Shown here piece by piece: positions 3,722 to 11,494 of a stretch of DNA of 24,580 nucleotides. Numbering within the stretch: position 1 is the stretch's first letter; each line of letters opens with the position of its first letter. A program made the position numbers and the translations under genes. Source of the stretch: a virus; IMG/VR virus record IMGVR_UViG_3300025671_000505, positions 1 to 24,580 of that record. One strand, written 5' to 3'. Under the pieces are notes generated by a model, which was given only the letters and a program-made list of their open reading frames with translations, made no database searches and was not told where the DNA came from.

Positions 3722-3807
3722 GCCTGGATGGTGGAATTGGTAGACACGACAGACTTAAAATCTGTTTTTCCGAACGGAGAGTGCGGGTTCGAGTCCCGCT
3801 CCGGGTA
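3722..3807 (+). tRNA. tRNA-Leu (anticodon TAA)
   Basis: This is a type II tRNA of 86 bases with a long variable arm. The acceptor is GCCTGGA/TCCGGGT. The anticodon arm is ACAGA, loop CTTAAAA, TCTGT, and the T arm is GCGGG, TTCGAGT, CCCGC. The discriminator is A and CCA is not encoded. Anticodon UAA reads UUA and UUG, the preferred Leu codons in AT-rich genes. It stands apart from the other tRNAs, between the accessory run and the replication genes. Confidence 0.96.
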
Positions 3808-3828
3808 CTAAACTTAAACTAAATACAG

Positions 3829-4137
3829 ATGAGTAAATTTTCAATGACTGAGTTGACTCAGTTCGTAATCGAGTGGGGTAAAGATCGTAACCTCATTGAA
3901 CGTAAGAATGCTGATAAGCAGATGATTAAGGTAGTTGAAGAAGTTGGGGAATTAGCTGCTTCATTACTTAAGAATGATGAGAAGAATATTGTTGACTCTA
4001 TTGGGGATAGCTTTGTTACTCTCATTATCTTATCTGCTCAGCTTGGGTTAGATCCTACACAATGTCTTAATGAAGCTTATAGCGAGATTGCTAATCGTAA
4101 GGGTAAGACAGTTGATGGGACATTCATTAAAGAATGA
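3829..4137 (+). CDS. MazG-like nucleotide pyrophosphohydrolase
   Basis: The 102-residue product has the alpha-helical MazG-type fold signature. EEVGE (residues 37-41) and DSIGD (56-60) supply the acidic residues that bind magnesium in this family. Enzymes of the family hydrolyse nucleoside triphosphates to monophosphate and pyrophosphate. In phages they may clear abnormal nucleotides or lower alarmone levels, but the substrate cannot be read from the sequence. The length fits a single MazG domain. The ATG at 3829 is the first after tRNA-Leu, and the stop overlaps the next gene (ATGA). The dUTPase-like all-alpha NTP phosphatases are related and cannot be fully excluded. Confidence 0.85.
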   Translation: MSKFSMTELTQFVIEWGKDRNLIERKNADKQMIKVVEEVGELAASLLKNDEKNIVDSIGDSFVTLIILSAQLGLDPTQCLNEAYSEIANRKGKTVDGTFIKE

Positions 4138-4562
4138 ATCCGTGGGTATACGTAGGTCTAAACGCAGCAGATAAGTATGTAGCAATCTACAAGTATAAGC
4201 GTTCAGACAAGAGTCCGCTAGAGTACATACTAGCAGCTATAGAGATGAGTACAGACATCACTGTAGTACAAGTAAAAGGGAAAACAAGAAAGAGAGCAGT
4301 GTCTGAAGCAAGACATTGCTTTTGTTTTCTTGCACAGAGGTATACTATGCTTCCCTTAGAAGTTATTGGGGAGCATATAAATAGGCATCACAGCACTGTA
4401 ATTCACTCTATCAGAACTGCAGAAGCATTACTTGAAACTGATCAAACGTTTGCAGAGCTGATGAATATATTAGAACTAGGGTATCTAACAATGAAATCTA
4501 ACAACCATGCCAAAGTCAAAGTATCTGACTGTCAACAAGATCAGTCTAAAGATTCAATATGA
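4134..4562 (+). CDS. DnaA domain IV-like DNA-binding protein
   Basis: The product is 142 residues. Residues 52-95 match the DNA-binding domain IV of the initiator DnaA: RAVSEARHCFCFLAQRYT, a helix-turn-helix with IGEHINRHHSTVIHSI (78-93) and the characteristic HSTV. No AAA+ ATPase domain is present, since the protein is far shorter than DnaA (about 450 residues). The N-terminal 45 residues are unrecognised. It stands at the head of the helicase genes, so it may mark the phage origin or compete with host DnaA for its sites; both are inference. The C-terminal tail overlaps the next gene by 56 bases. Confidence 0.8.
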   Translation: MNPWVYVGLNAADKYVAIYKYKRSDKSPLEYILAAIEMSTDITVVQVKGKTRKRAVSEARHCFCFLAQRYTMLPLEVIGEHINRHHSTVIHSIRTAEALLETDQTFAELMNILELGYLTMKSNNHAKVKVSDCQQDQSKDSI

Positions 4563-4692
4563 TGAGGATATAGACACTAAAATGCAGAGATTCTACTACA
4601 TAGAAGATGTACTGCATGAGGGAGAGTCTATATTCGACTTATTGAGACAGGATGTAATTGATGAAATAGACGAACGAATACAATATGAATAA
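4507..4692 (+). CDS. Small hypothetical protein
   Basis: The 61-residue product begins MPKSKYLTVNKISLKIQYDE. The N-terminal part is basic and the rest acidic, ending DVIDEIDERIQYE. The chosen ATG lies 56 bases inside the upstream gene; a start at the in-frame ATG at 4582 would give a much shorter product. The stop overlaps the helicase start. No domain is recognised. Its tight packing between two replication genes supports it as a real gene, possibly an accessory factor for the helicase. Confidence 0.55.
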   Translation: MPKSKYLTVNKISLKIQYDEDIDTKMQRFYYIEDVLHEGESIFDLLRQDVIDEIDERIQYE

Positions 4693-5857
4693 CAACAAAG
4701 TAAAAGACTCAGAACAAAGGAAAGCATTGAATCAATGGGCTACTAATGGGTGGGTGGGAAGCATTATTGCTGGGACAGGGTTTGGGAAGAGTAGATGTGG
4801 GGTATTAGCTGTACAAAAGGTTAGTAAGATGTTTAGTCGTGAAGACTTTAAAGCTCTCTTACTAGTCCCTACTACTCAACTACAAGATCAGTTCAAGGAA
4901 GAATTTAAGAAGTGGGATGCAGAAGACTGTCTAGAATTTACAGACATTGTATGCTATCAATCAGCACATAAGCTAGACAATGAGCATTATGATATCGTAG
5001 TTTGTGATGAGATTCATCTTGGGTTGAGTCCTATCTACAGACAGTTCTTCGAAAAGAATACCTACGATAAACTTCTATGTATGACAGCTACTGTCCCTGA
5101 AGAAGAAGAGTATGCGAAATACCTATATCATTTAGCCCCAGTAAGATACAAGATTACTCTGGATGAATGTGTAACTTTAGGATTAGTAGCCCCTTACGAA
5201 ATTTATTGTGTTCCTGTAGAGCTTAATGAGGAAGACAAGGCTAAGTACAAGAAAGCAAATAATAAGTTTGTACAAGCTAAGTATCGTATTGGGGGGTTTA
5301 ACACATTTGATGACGCTAAAGCAATATTAGCTAAGAAGATACAAGGAGATGCTGGTGCTGCTAAGATGTTCTTTGATGCTATCAGAGAGCGTAAGCAAGT
5401 AGTACAGCACTCTACAGCTAAGATTGAGGTAGCTAAACAACTAATCAAAAAACATCATGAAGACAGGATACTGGTATTTAGTGGTACTAATTCTTTTACT
5501 GACGATATGGCTGACGCTCTTGGAGGTCTATCTTACCACTCGGGCTACAGTAAAGCTAGAAGAGAGAAAATACTTGATGGGTTCAGCAAAAGATCTCACA
5601 GAGTATTGTGCAGCACAAAAGCACTCAATCAAGGTTTTAACGTTCCTGATGCTAGCATCGGCATTATTGCTGGCCTTGATAGCAAAGCTCTTCCTATGAT
5701 TCAACGTCTGGGAAGACTACTTAGACTACATGAAAATAAGATAGGGAAAGTGTATGTTCTCTATGTAAAAGATTCTCAAGAAGAGAAATGGTTAACTAAT
5801 GCAATCAAACCTTTAACTAACGTAAAATGGGTAAACACAGAGTATGGACAAGGCTAG
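4685..5857 (+). CDS. Superfamily 2 DNA helicase
   Basis: The 390-residue product has a complete SF2 core. Motif I is GTGFGKS (30-36), motif II is DEIH (108-111), motif III is TAT (134-136), and motif VI is QRLGRLLR (340-347). The C-terminal RecA-like half begins around residue 255 (RILVFSGTNSF). It belongs to the ResIII/DEAD-like branch of ATP-driven translocases that crAss-like phages carry in their replication modules. It may unwind or remodel forks, or act in recombination and repair. No extra nuclease or methylase domain is fused. The ATG at 4685 overlaps the upstream stop, and its 3' end overlaps the next gene by 31 bases. Confidence 0.92.
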   Translation: MNNNKVKDSEQRKALNQWATNGWVGSIIAGTGFGKSRCGVLAVQKVSKMFSREDFKALLLVPTTQLQDQFKEEFKKWDAEDCLEFTDIVCYQSAHKLDNEHYDIVVCDEIHLGLSPIYRQFFEKNTYDKLLCMTATVPEEEEYAKYLYHLAPVRYKITLDECVTLGLVAPYEIYCVPVELNEEDKAKYKKANNKFVQAKYRIGGFNTFDDAKAILAKKIQGDAGAAKMFFDAIRERKQVVQHSTAKIEVAKQLIKKHHEDRILVFSGTNSFTDDMADALGGLSYHSGYSKARREKILDGFSKRSHRVLCSTKALNQGFNVPDASIGIIAGLDSKALPMIQRLGRLLRLHENKIGKVYVLYVKDSQEEKWLTNAIKPLTNVKWVNTEYGQG

Positions 5858-6099
5858 ATGAGAAATTCATCAAGGAAAATTATTCTCGTATGTCCGCTAG
5901 AGAGATGGCATTTCAGCTTAATACTACCTCAGATGCTGTATATGCTAGAGTAAGAAAGCTCGGATTAAATAAGGGGCCTAAAACTACAGCTTCTAAAATC
6001 ACACCTCCTCAAACTAAGCAGATTGTTGTAGATAATAAGAACCTACAATCAATTGAGTTTGATATCCAAGGAGTAAAGATTCACATGGTGTTTAAATAA
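5827..6099 (+). CDS. Myb/GcrA-like helix-turn-helix protein
   Basis: The product is 90 residues. The first 47 (VWTRLDEKFIKENYSRMSAR, then QLNTTSDAVYARVRKLGL) fit the tri-helical SANT/Myb or GcrA-type DNA-binding pattern W....F...NY..MS..E.A..L......V..R..KLGL. A linker rich in Thr, Pro and Lys follows, and then a short beta segment (SIEFDIQGVKIHMVF). The start overlaps the helicase end by 31 bases. It is likely a small DNA-binding regulator or replication accessory protein; the target is unknown. Confidence 0.75.
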   Translation: MGKHRVWTRLDEKFIKENYSRMSAREMAFQLNTTSDAVYARVRKLGLNKGPKTTASKITPPQTKQIVVDNKNLQSIEFDIQGVKIHMVFK

Positions 6100-6104
6100 T
6101 TATT

Positions 6105-6656
6105 ATGGTTGTAGAAATTTCCACAGAATCTCTAAAAGAGTTTGGGATATCTGCAAATGATTACCTATATTTACACCTGTTGTGTAATAAAGGCCATGAT
6201 ATTCTAGTTGATTTAGACCTTGACGTAGACTTAGAAGACTTGCAAACCAAAGGCTTCTTAAAGGTGGGAGAGACAGTAGAAGACCATGTCGTAAGAGAGA
6301 AGTTTTTAACTGAACACTTTACTCCTTTCGATCAAATGTGGTCAGAACTGCTCTCCCATTTTCCTCTCAAGGTTGCAGATGCTAGAGGATCAGTACGTGT
6401 CCTTCGTAGTAAAGACTCCAACGCTGCAACAAACGCTGGTGCTAAGAAAAAGTACAAACAGTATTTGAAAAGCGATCCCAATAAGCATAAAGAAGTAATC
6501 AAAGCTCTTGAAAATGAGCTAAAGATTCGTAGGGATGGGGGTACTATGCATTTTATGCAAATGCTGAACACTTGGATTAATCAGCACACATGGGAAAAAT
6601 ACATAGGACTCGAAGCAGATGAACCAAGCAAAGGAAGAATCACACGGCAGCTCTAA
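6105..6656 (+). CDS. Probable helicase loader / replisome organiser
   Basis: The 183-residue product lies directly before the DnaB-type helicase and overlaps it by 38 bases. The N-terminus (SLKEFGISANDYLYLHLLCN) resembles a winged-helix unit. The C-terminal segment MQMLNTWINQHTWEKYI resembles the TWLNQ..WE tail seen in phage replisome organisers and helicase loaders. The middle is basic and contains KKKYKQYLKSDPNKHKEV. Together with its position this suggests recruitment of the helicase to DNA. The call rests on motif resemblance and context, not a full domain match. Confidence 0.55.
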   Translation: MVVEISTESLKEFGISANDYLYLHLLCNKGHDILVDLDLDVDLEDLQTKGFLKVGETVEDHVVREKFLTEHFTPFDQMWSELLSHFPLKVADARGSVRVLRSKDSNAATNAGAKKKYKQYLKSDPNKHKEVIKALENELKIRRDGGTMHFMQMLNTWINQHTWEKYIGLEADEPSKGRITRQL

Positions 6657-7578
6657 AAGAGTACCGTTACCTAAGCTTAGTCACATCAGTCAAGTTGTTG
6701 ATACCTCAGTCAAGCAGGTTAGGGACGCACATTACGGTAAACGTAGAGTGTATCCCACTGCTTGGCCTAGGTTAAATCGTAACTTAATGGGTGGACTACA
6801 GCCTGGAAAAATGTATGTAATAGCAGGTCGCCCAGGTGTGGGTAAGTCTGCATTTTCTAACCAACTAATATTTGATATTCTCGATGTAAACAAACTGAAA
6901 CAAAACGATTTAGTCGTTATCTATTGGAGCTTTGAGATGCCTGGGGAGCAGCAGATACTCCGTGCAGGTTCAAAAGATACTAAGCTTCAGACGTTCGATT
7001 TGCTGTCAGTGGAACAACCATTGAGTCCAGCATTGATGGACAAGTATGAGCAAAGTGTACAGAAGTACAAAGATTATCCTCTGTATTTCTGTAGTATCCC
7101 TAATAATATGGATGCAATCAAACGAACCAACGAAGAGTTGTTTCAGAGATTCCCCACAAAGACAGTCATTAACTTGATTGATCACTCAAGACTCGTTCTT
7201 GGGAAAGAGGATACAGAGCTACAAAAACTTAATACACTCTCAAAGGGGTGTATGTGGGTACAAGCTCAAATGCAATCTATAACGATTCTGTTATCTCAAT
7301 TAAACAGGAATATTGAACAAGAGTTCCGAGCCAAACAGCAATATCAACCATTGCTCACTGATTTGTTTGGGGGTGACTCTATTGGTCAAGATGCTCATGT
7401 AGTAATGATGCTACAACGACCATATGACTTGTATGGGATTACTGACAGCTACTGCGGTGAAAATCCTATCGGGTTGTTAGCTTGTCATATTGAGAAGAAT
7501 CGTGATGGTATGCTAGGGATGATCCCATTTCAAACTGACTTATCAACATTTACAATTAATGAGCGAACTAAAAATTAG
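6619..7578 (+). CDS. DnaB-like replicative helicase (ATPase domain only)
   Basis: The 319-residue product matches the C-terminal RecA-like domain of DnaB. Walker A is GRPGVGKS (70-77), a glutamate follows in WSFEMP (103-108), Walker B is NLIDH around residue 188, and SQLNR (226-230) is the polar motif of DnaB enzymes. LTDLFGGDSIGQDAHVVMML corresponds to the late LRESG..E.DAD.V region. The N-terminal primase-binding domain of cellular DnaB (about 450 residues in total) is missing, as in several phage helicases. It should form the hexameric fork helicase with the primase at 9908 and the upstream loader candidate. The start lies 38 bases inside the loader gene. Confidence 0.93.
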   Translation: MNQAKEESHGSSKRVPLPKLSHISQVVDTSVKQVRDAHYGKRRVYPTAWPRLNRNLMGGLQPGKMYVIAGRPGVGKSAFSNQLIFDILDVNKLKQNDLVVIYWSFEMPGEQQILRAGSKDTKLQTFDLLSVEQPLSPALMDKYEQSVQKYKDYPLYFCSIPNNMDAIKRTNEELFQRFPTKTVINLIDHSRLVLGKEDTELQKLNTLSKGCMWVQAQMQSITILLSQLNRNIEQEFRAKQQYQPLLTDLFGGDSIGQDAHVVMMLQRPYDLYGITDSYCGENPIGLLACHIEKNRDGMLGMIPFQTDLSTFTINERTKN

Positions 7579-8272
7579 TCTCCCGACTAAGAAACAGGCT
7601 GCTACAAGAAAGAGTCCAAAGAACTTTGTCTTGTATGGTCAACCAAAGATCGGGAAGACTACAGCACTCTCTCAGCTTGATAATTGTTTAATCATTGACC
7701 TTGAGGATGGTACTGATATGCTTGATGCATTGAAGATCAAAGCCAATAACCTCAAAGAGTTGTCTATGATTGGGCAAGAGATTATCAAAGCTGGGAAACC
7801 TTACAAGTACATTGCAATTGATACTGTAACTCAACTCGAGGTATGGTGTGAGTATGAAGCAAAGAAACTGTATCAAAATACTCCTATGGGTAAGAACTTT
7901 GATGTAGATAACAAAGGCTTATCTGTACTCTCACTCCCTAACGGTGCAGGTTATTTGTATCTACGTCAAGCGTACAAGAAATGGATTGACAGGCTTAATA
8001 CTTTAGCTGACCATATCATCTTGGTTGGGCACTTAAAGGAGGCCAAGATTGACAAGAAGGGTAAAGAAGTAGCAGTCAAGGATTTAGACTTGACAGGAAA
8101 AATCAAGAATATCACATGCGCTAATGCTGACGCTATTGGGTATGTCTTCCGTGAAGATGATAATACTATGATTAGTTTCGATTCTATGGGAGATATTCAA
8201 GCTGGGTCAAGATGTGACCACCTCAAAGGACAAACCTTCCCACTCGAATGGGATAAAATCTTTATTGACTAA
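7559..8272 (+). CDS. Sak4-like RecA-type ATPase
   Basis: The 237-residue product has Walker A GQPKIGKT (27-34), IIDLEDGTD shortly after, Walker B YIAIDTVTQLE near residue 84, and IILVGHLK near residue 153. This matches the AAA_24/Sak4 type of phage recombination ATPase, which works with an SSB in single-strand annealing. The length is typical (220-250). It overlaps the helicase by 20 bases and is followed, after one intervening gene pair, by the SSB-like gene at 9074, the usual partner. Other single-domain RecA-fold phage ATPases are an alternative. Confidence 0.85.
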   Translation: MSELKISLPTKKQAATRKSPKNFVLYGQPKIGKTTALSQLDNCLIIDLEDGTDMLDALKIKANNLKELSMIGQEIIKAGKPYKYIAIDTVTQLEVWCEYEAKKLYQNTPMGKNFDVDNKGLSVLSLPNGAGYLYLRQAYKKWIDRLNTLADHIILVGHLKEAKIDKKGKEVAVKDLDLTGKIKNITCANADAIGYVFREDDNTMISFDSMGDIQAGSRCDHLKGQTFPLEWDKIFID

Positions 8273-8730
8273 TGAGATCTTTATTTTTAACCATAGCTAC
8301 AACTGTTGCATTATCTGCAACAGCCCAAGAACTTACACTTGATAAAGTTGATGAGTTTACTGGGAGTACATTAAAGCTTACTAAAGACTATACAGCTGGG
8401 AAATCTTTAGGGTATAAGCTCTTTATTGGGTTTAGACGAGTAGATAGCTCTTATGGAGTAAGCTTGTGGAGTACAGGTGACCAAGGATGCGCAGGAGCAG
8501 TTGGGAACTATGCTATTTTCTTAGATGCTAATGGGAATACAATCAAGCTTGATGATGATATCAGCGATGTTGATTGTGCAGATATGGCATCATCTGTTTA
8601 TGTTATTGACCCGAGTGAATTTGAATCTTTTGTCCCTACTAAGATTCGATTTGCTCAAAGCGAAGGATTCATTGACTATCCTTTTGAATGTGAATTTACT
8701 ATCCAACAACTTTTAACTGTGATCAAATGA
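8272..8730 (+). CDS. Exported protein of unknown function
   Basis: The 152-residue product begins with a classic Sec signal peptide: MRSLFL, a hydrophobic stretch, and a signal peptidase I site ATA-Q at residues 16-19. The mature part, about 134 residues, is acidic and probably beta-rich (YKLFIGFRRVDSSYGVSLW, NYAIFLDANGNTI), with three cysteines. I do not recognise a family. It should be periplasmic or surface-exposed. The start sits in a TAATG overlap with the Sak4-like gene and the stop overlaps the next gene, so it is made with the replication proteins. An early exported protein would suit a superinfection-exclusion or envelope-modifying role; that is inference. Confidence 0.8.
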   Translation: MRSLFLTIATTVALSATAQELTLDKVDEFTGSTLKLTKDYTAGKSLGYKLFIGFRRVDSSYGVSLWSTGDQGCAGAVGNYAIFLDANGNTIKLDDDISDVDCADMASSVYVIDPSEFESFVPTKIRFAQSEGFIDYPFECEFTIQQLLTVIK

Positions 8731-9074
8731 TTGAAGCACAATCACAAACCACTCAAGAAGTGGAACAAGTAGAGACTCCGAAAGTCTTTACTACATCTCA
8801 AATCCTCGAAGATCTCGATAACGGGTTAGACCGTAAGCAGATTGCAACTAAGTACGGGTTAAATCAGACTGAGATGAAAGTCTTGTTTGAACACCCTGTA
8901 CTTAAAGGTAAGCGTGCAAAACGAGCTCTCAAGAAAGTATCATTCACTTTGATTGATGATACTAAGAAAGAGAGTACTCCTTGCGCTAACCATGATTTGC
9001 AGCAAGTAGAAGATAATAAATCTGAGAACTTGGACAATGAATCAGTATCTAACTTTAATGAAATTCAAGACTAA
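8727..9074 (+). CDS. Small protein with helix-turn-helix-like core
   Basis: The product is 115 residues. Residues 25-58 (SQILEDLDNGLDRKQIATKY and what follows) look like a helix-turn-helix that reads a repeat-like target. A basic stretch (KGKRAKRALKKVSF) follows at 61-74. The N- and C-terminal ends are acidic, polar and probably disordered. It is tightly coupled to genes on both sides (ATGA, then TAATGG). It is likely a DNA-binding accessory of the SSB/recombination set, with no firm family. Confidence 0.65.
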   Translation: MIEAQSQTTQEVEQVETPKVFTTSQILEDLDNGLDRKQIATKYGLNQTEMKVLFEHPVLKGKRAKRALKKVSFTLIDDTKKESTPCANHDLQQVEDNKSENLDNESVSNFNEIQD

Positions 9075-9844
9075 TGGCTTTTGTAAGTAACAGCTCTGAA
9101 CAGGAGGTATCTAGTGGTTCAGTACCCCTGTATGTTGGGATTGCAGCAGTGAAGATTGCAGCAGTTAATCCTGCACTCAATGAACTCAATGATCTTGGGA
9201 TCAACATGAAAACTGAACCTGAGTACCTTGGGGTAAACATCGGTGGTGATGAGTACAACAAAGTAGTATTCTGGTTGAAGCATGAAGGTCCTGACTTCTT
9301 CAGCAAACTTGAAGTTTTAATCAAGCCTGAAGCAAAAGTATCTCAATCTGGGAAAACTCAGTGGACTAACAACATCGGTCAGTTTGCTTATGCAGAGAAC
9401 AAAGCATCTGAAGCATATGAGTGGTTTAAGGACGAAGGTGTCCGTAAAGCATTCGTAGGTGAGGAAATGCTCATTGACTTTGTAAAAGCTTTTGCTAACG
9501 TAGCTAATGGGGATGACTGTTACTTTGAGACAGCTCAGAACATTGCTAAGGGTGATGTGAAAGAGATCAAAGAGCTTGTCAAGCAACTCCCTGATAACAA
9601 AGTACGTGTACTGCTTGGGGTAAAAGATGAGAAGTATCAGCAAGTGTATACAAAGCACTTCGGAAGACTCAAGCCTAAGCGTGATGATTTGTTTGTTAAG
9701 CGATTGGCTGAAGATTATGGTGCATTCAATGCTGAGTACAACTCTAGCCTTCAGCTTGAGGTATATTCCCCAGCGTTGATTGAAGCTGATAAAGATTCTC
9801 TTCCTGAGTCTATGGACACAGGATCAGGCTCTGATTGGTTGTAA
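9074..9844 (+). CDS. Probable single-stranded DNA-binding protein
   Basis: The product is 256 residues. The N-terminal half is beta-rich (VPLYVGIAAVKIAAVNP, PEYLGVNIGG, KVVFWLKHEG), and the protein ends in a typical SSB-like tail: acidic, flexible and closed by an aromatic (DSLPESMDTGSGSDWL). Such tails bind partner proteins in bacterial and T7-like SSBs. The position after a Sak4-like ATPase fits, because the two usually work together. No clear OB-fold motif can be read by eye, so the call rests on architecture and context. A strong terminator follows 20 bases after the stop, making this the last gene of the first replication transcript. Confidence 0.65.
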   Translation: MAFVSNSSEQEVSSGSVPLYVGIAAVKIAAVNPALNELNDLGINMKTEPEYLGVNIGGDEYNKVVFWLKHEGPDFFSKLEVLIKPEAKVSQSGKTQWTNNIGQFAYAENKASEAYEWFKDEGVRKAFVGEEMLIDFVKAFANVANGDDCYFETAQNIAKGDVKEIKELVKQLPDNKVRVLLGVKDEKYQQVYTKHFGRLKPKRDDLFVKRLAEDYGAFNAEYNSSLQLEVYSPALIEADKDSLPESMDTGSGSDWL

Positions 9845-9864
9845 TCTAGGTTAATAGAATAGTT

Positions 9865-9900
9865 AAGGGGGGACTTTATTGTTCCCCCTTTTCTATTTTT
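9865..9900 (+). terminator. Rho-independent terminator after the SSB-like gene
   Basis: AAGGGGG (9865-9871) pairs with CCCCCTT (9884-9890), extended by G-U and A-T pairs, and is followed by TTCTATTTTT. It lies between the SSB-like and primase genes and should end the 3829-9844 transcript. Confidence 0.9.
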
Positions 9901-9907
9901 ACAAGCC

Positions 9908-10951
9908 ATGATTAATTCTAGACCAAGCAATGATTATCTACATACAGAAGTAATATTGAGTAAAGTATCTGAGTATGATATATTTAGGTACTATTGCCCT
10001 AACTTCAAAAACTTAAATGAGAAGTTTTGCAGTGACATACGTAAAGACAAAACCCCATCTGTTAGCATAACTAACTGGAATAACGGATTACTCTACAAAG
10101 ACTTTGGGTATCCTGATCATACATTCAATTGCTTTAGCTACGTTATGGCTAAATACAATATCGGGTTTATTGAGTGTCTTCATATGATATCTAAAGACTT
10201 TGGGTTAGGGTTAGTTAGTAGTAACATTAATCCAGTAGCTAGAACTTATAACTTTACTCCTACAGTTAAGAAAAGATCTAATATTAAGATTAGGTCTAGA
10301 TCTTGGGGTAGTGATGATGCTAAGTTCTGGTCAAAGTATGGGATAAGTAAACGTCTCTTGATTAAGTATAGTGTTATTCCTATTGATTATTTTTGGGTAA
10401 ATCATAGTAGATTCAGAGTCAAGCAGTTAGGCTATGCTTTTAAGTTTGATACTGGGTATAAGATTTATCAACCTTATGAGATAGAGGATAAATGGTACTC
10501 TAATGTTGGGAAGAATTGCATTCAAGGTTATAGTCAACTCCCTGATTCTCATGATCTTGTATTCTTGACTAGCTCTCTCAAAGATGTAATGACTTTAGTT
10601 GGTATGGGTTACCCAGCTGTGGCATTACAATCTGAGATGTCTATCCCTGATCAAGATTTTATAGATGAACTTCGTGAAAGATTTTGTAGTATTGTAGTAT
10701 TCTACGACAATGACTTCAAATCAGAACACAACCCTGGACAGAGAATGGCGAATAGGCTGTGTCAAGACTATGATCTTAGAAACCTTTCCATCCCAGACTC
10801 ATATGGATGTAAAGACATTTCAGACATGGTATGTGACTATGGATTGGGTGTTGCAAAAGAGTTTATCAAACATACATTAGATGACCAATCAAGAGCGAAT
10901 AGATCAAATACTAAAGAAGTGTGTAGTGATGATGGCCAACCTTGGAACTAA
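9908..10951 (+). CDS. DnaG-like primase with TOPRIM domain
   Basis: The product is 347 residues. The N-terminal part (residues 20-100) looks like a reduced zinc-binding domain: C30, C41 in FCSDIRKDKTPS, then NCFSYVMAKYN, in the pattern of DnaG CHC2 domains. The TOPRIM domain begins with LVFLTSSLKDVMTLVGMGYP and includes FYDND (D267 and D269, metal-binding DxD) followed by GQRMANRL. The conserved TOPRIM glutamate position is occupied by Ser222, a variant I believe occurs in other phage primases. It should make RNA primers for the DnaB/polymerase fork. The ATG at 9908 lies 8 bases after a terminator T run. Its end overlaps the next gene by 71 bases. Confidence 0.85.
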   Translation: MINSRPSNDYLHTEVILSKVSEYDIFRYYCPNFKNLNEKFCSDIRKDKTPSVSITNWNNGLLYKDFGYPDHTFNCFSYVMAKYNIGFIECLHMISKDFGLGLVSSNINPVARTYNFTPTVKKRSNIKIRSRSWGSDDAKFWSKYGISKRLLIKYSVIPIDYFWVNHSRFRVKQLGYAFKFDTGYKIYQPYEIEDKWYSNVGKNCIQGYSQLPDSHDLVFLTSSLKDVMTLVGMGYPAVALQSEMSIPDQDFIDELRERFCSIVVFYDNDFKSEHNPGQRMANRLCQDYDLRNLSIPDSYGCKDISDMVCDYGLGVAKEFIKHTLDDQSRANRSNTKEVCSDDGQPWN

Positions 10952-11105
10952 AACACCACTTGACGTAGGAGATCGTAAAACTGCAAAACAATTAGAGAAC
11001 GAGTGGCTTCAAGAAATAAAACACATAGATCCCGAACAGTACAGAATGCTGGTACCAGATCTACACGAGTCAGAAATGCACGACCAAAAGAAATCGACGG
11101 AATAA
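10881..11105 (+). CDS. Small hypothetical protein between primase and nuclease
   Basis: The 74-residue product begins MTNQERIDQILKKCVVMMAN and continues with a charged helical segment (RKTAKQLENEWLQEIKHIDP). It is acidic and helical, with no recognised domain. The start lies 71 bases inside the primase gene, and its last 103 bases overlap the nuclease reading frame, so it bridges two genes. The composition is protein-like throughout, more so than the nuclease frame over the same bases. It is therefore probably the main product of that segment. Confidence 0.65.
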   Translation: MTNQERIDQILKKCVVMMANLGTKTPLDVGDRKTAKQLENEWLQEIKHIDPEQYRMLVPDLHESEMHDQKKSTE

Positions 11106-11494
11106 ACTTTCGTTCATTACTTGAAGCATTCTGTTATCGTAAGCTTAAAGAAGCTGGGATCAAAAATGATTATGAGAAGCACAAATTCGTTCTTTTAGAA
11201 GGGTTTCATTATCCAGAACAACGTCTTGAAGACAATGGGAAGACTGGGTATAAGGATAAGAAGACACATAAAGTTAGGGATATTACTTATACTCCTGATT
11301 TTGTAGATCCTCAGGGTAGATGGATTATTGAGTGTAAAGGCTATGCTAATGAGCGCTTCCCTTTAAAGTGGAAGATGTTCATGAAACAAATGGCTGAAAA
11401 AGATAACCCACCTGCACTATTTGTACCTAGGAATCAAAACCAGGTACTAACAACTATAGAAGCTATACTTGAACTAATGACCCCTACACAATAG
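11003..11494 (+). CDS. PDDEXK-type endonuclease (DUF1064-like)
   Basis: The product is 163 residues if translation starts at GTG 11003. The nuclease core is plain: DGINFRSLLEAFCYRKLKEA (32-51), then TPDF (97-100, catalytic Asp99) and IIECKG (108-113, Glu110-x-Lys112). This matches the phage DUF1064 family of PDDEXK nucleases, often compared with Holliday-junction or replication-associated enzymes. The family core needs only the residues from about 25 on, and no in-frame ATG lies upstream of it. The start must be GTG 11003, another non-ATG codon, or a frameshift from the overlapping upstream gene. The stop TAG lies inside the stem of the terminator that follows. Confidence 0.8.
   Translation: MASRNKTHRSRTVQNAGTRSTRVRNARPKEIDGINFRSLLEAFCYRKLKEAGIKNDYEKHKFVLLEGFHYPEQRLEDNGKTGYKDKKTHKVRDITYTPDFVDPQGRWIIECKGYANERFPLKWKMFMKQMAEKDNPPALFVPRNQNQVLTTIEAILELMTPTQ

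Noticed and set aside
5203-5448. Open frames on the strand opposite the helicase, SSB-like and other genes
   Set aside because: They lie fully antisense to well-supported genes, have low-complexity Ser/Leu-rich products typical of shadow frames, and no family match.
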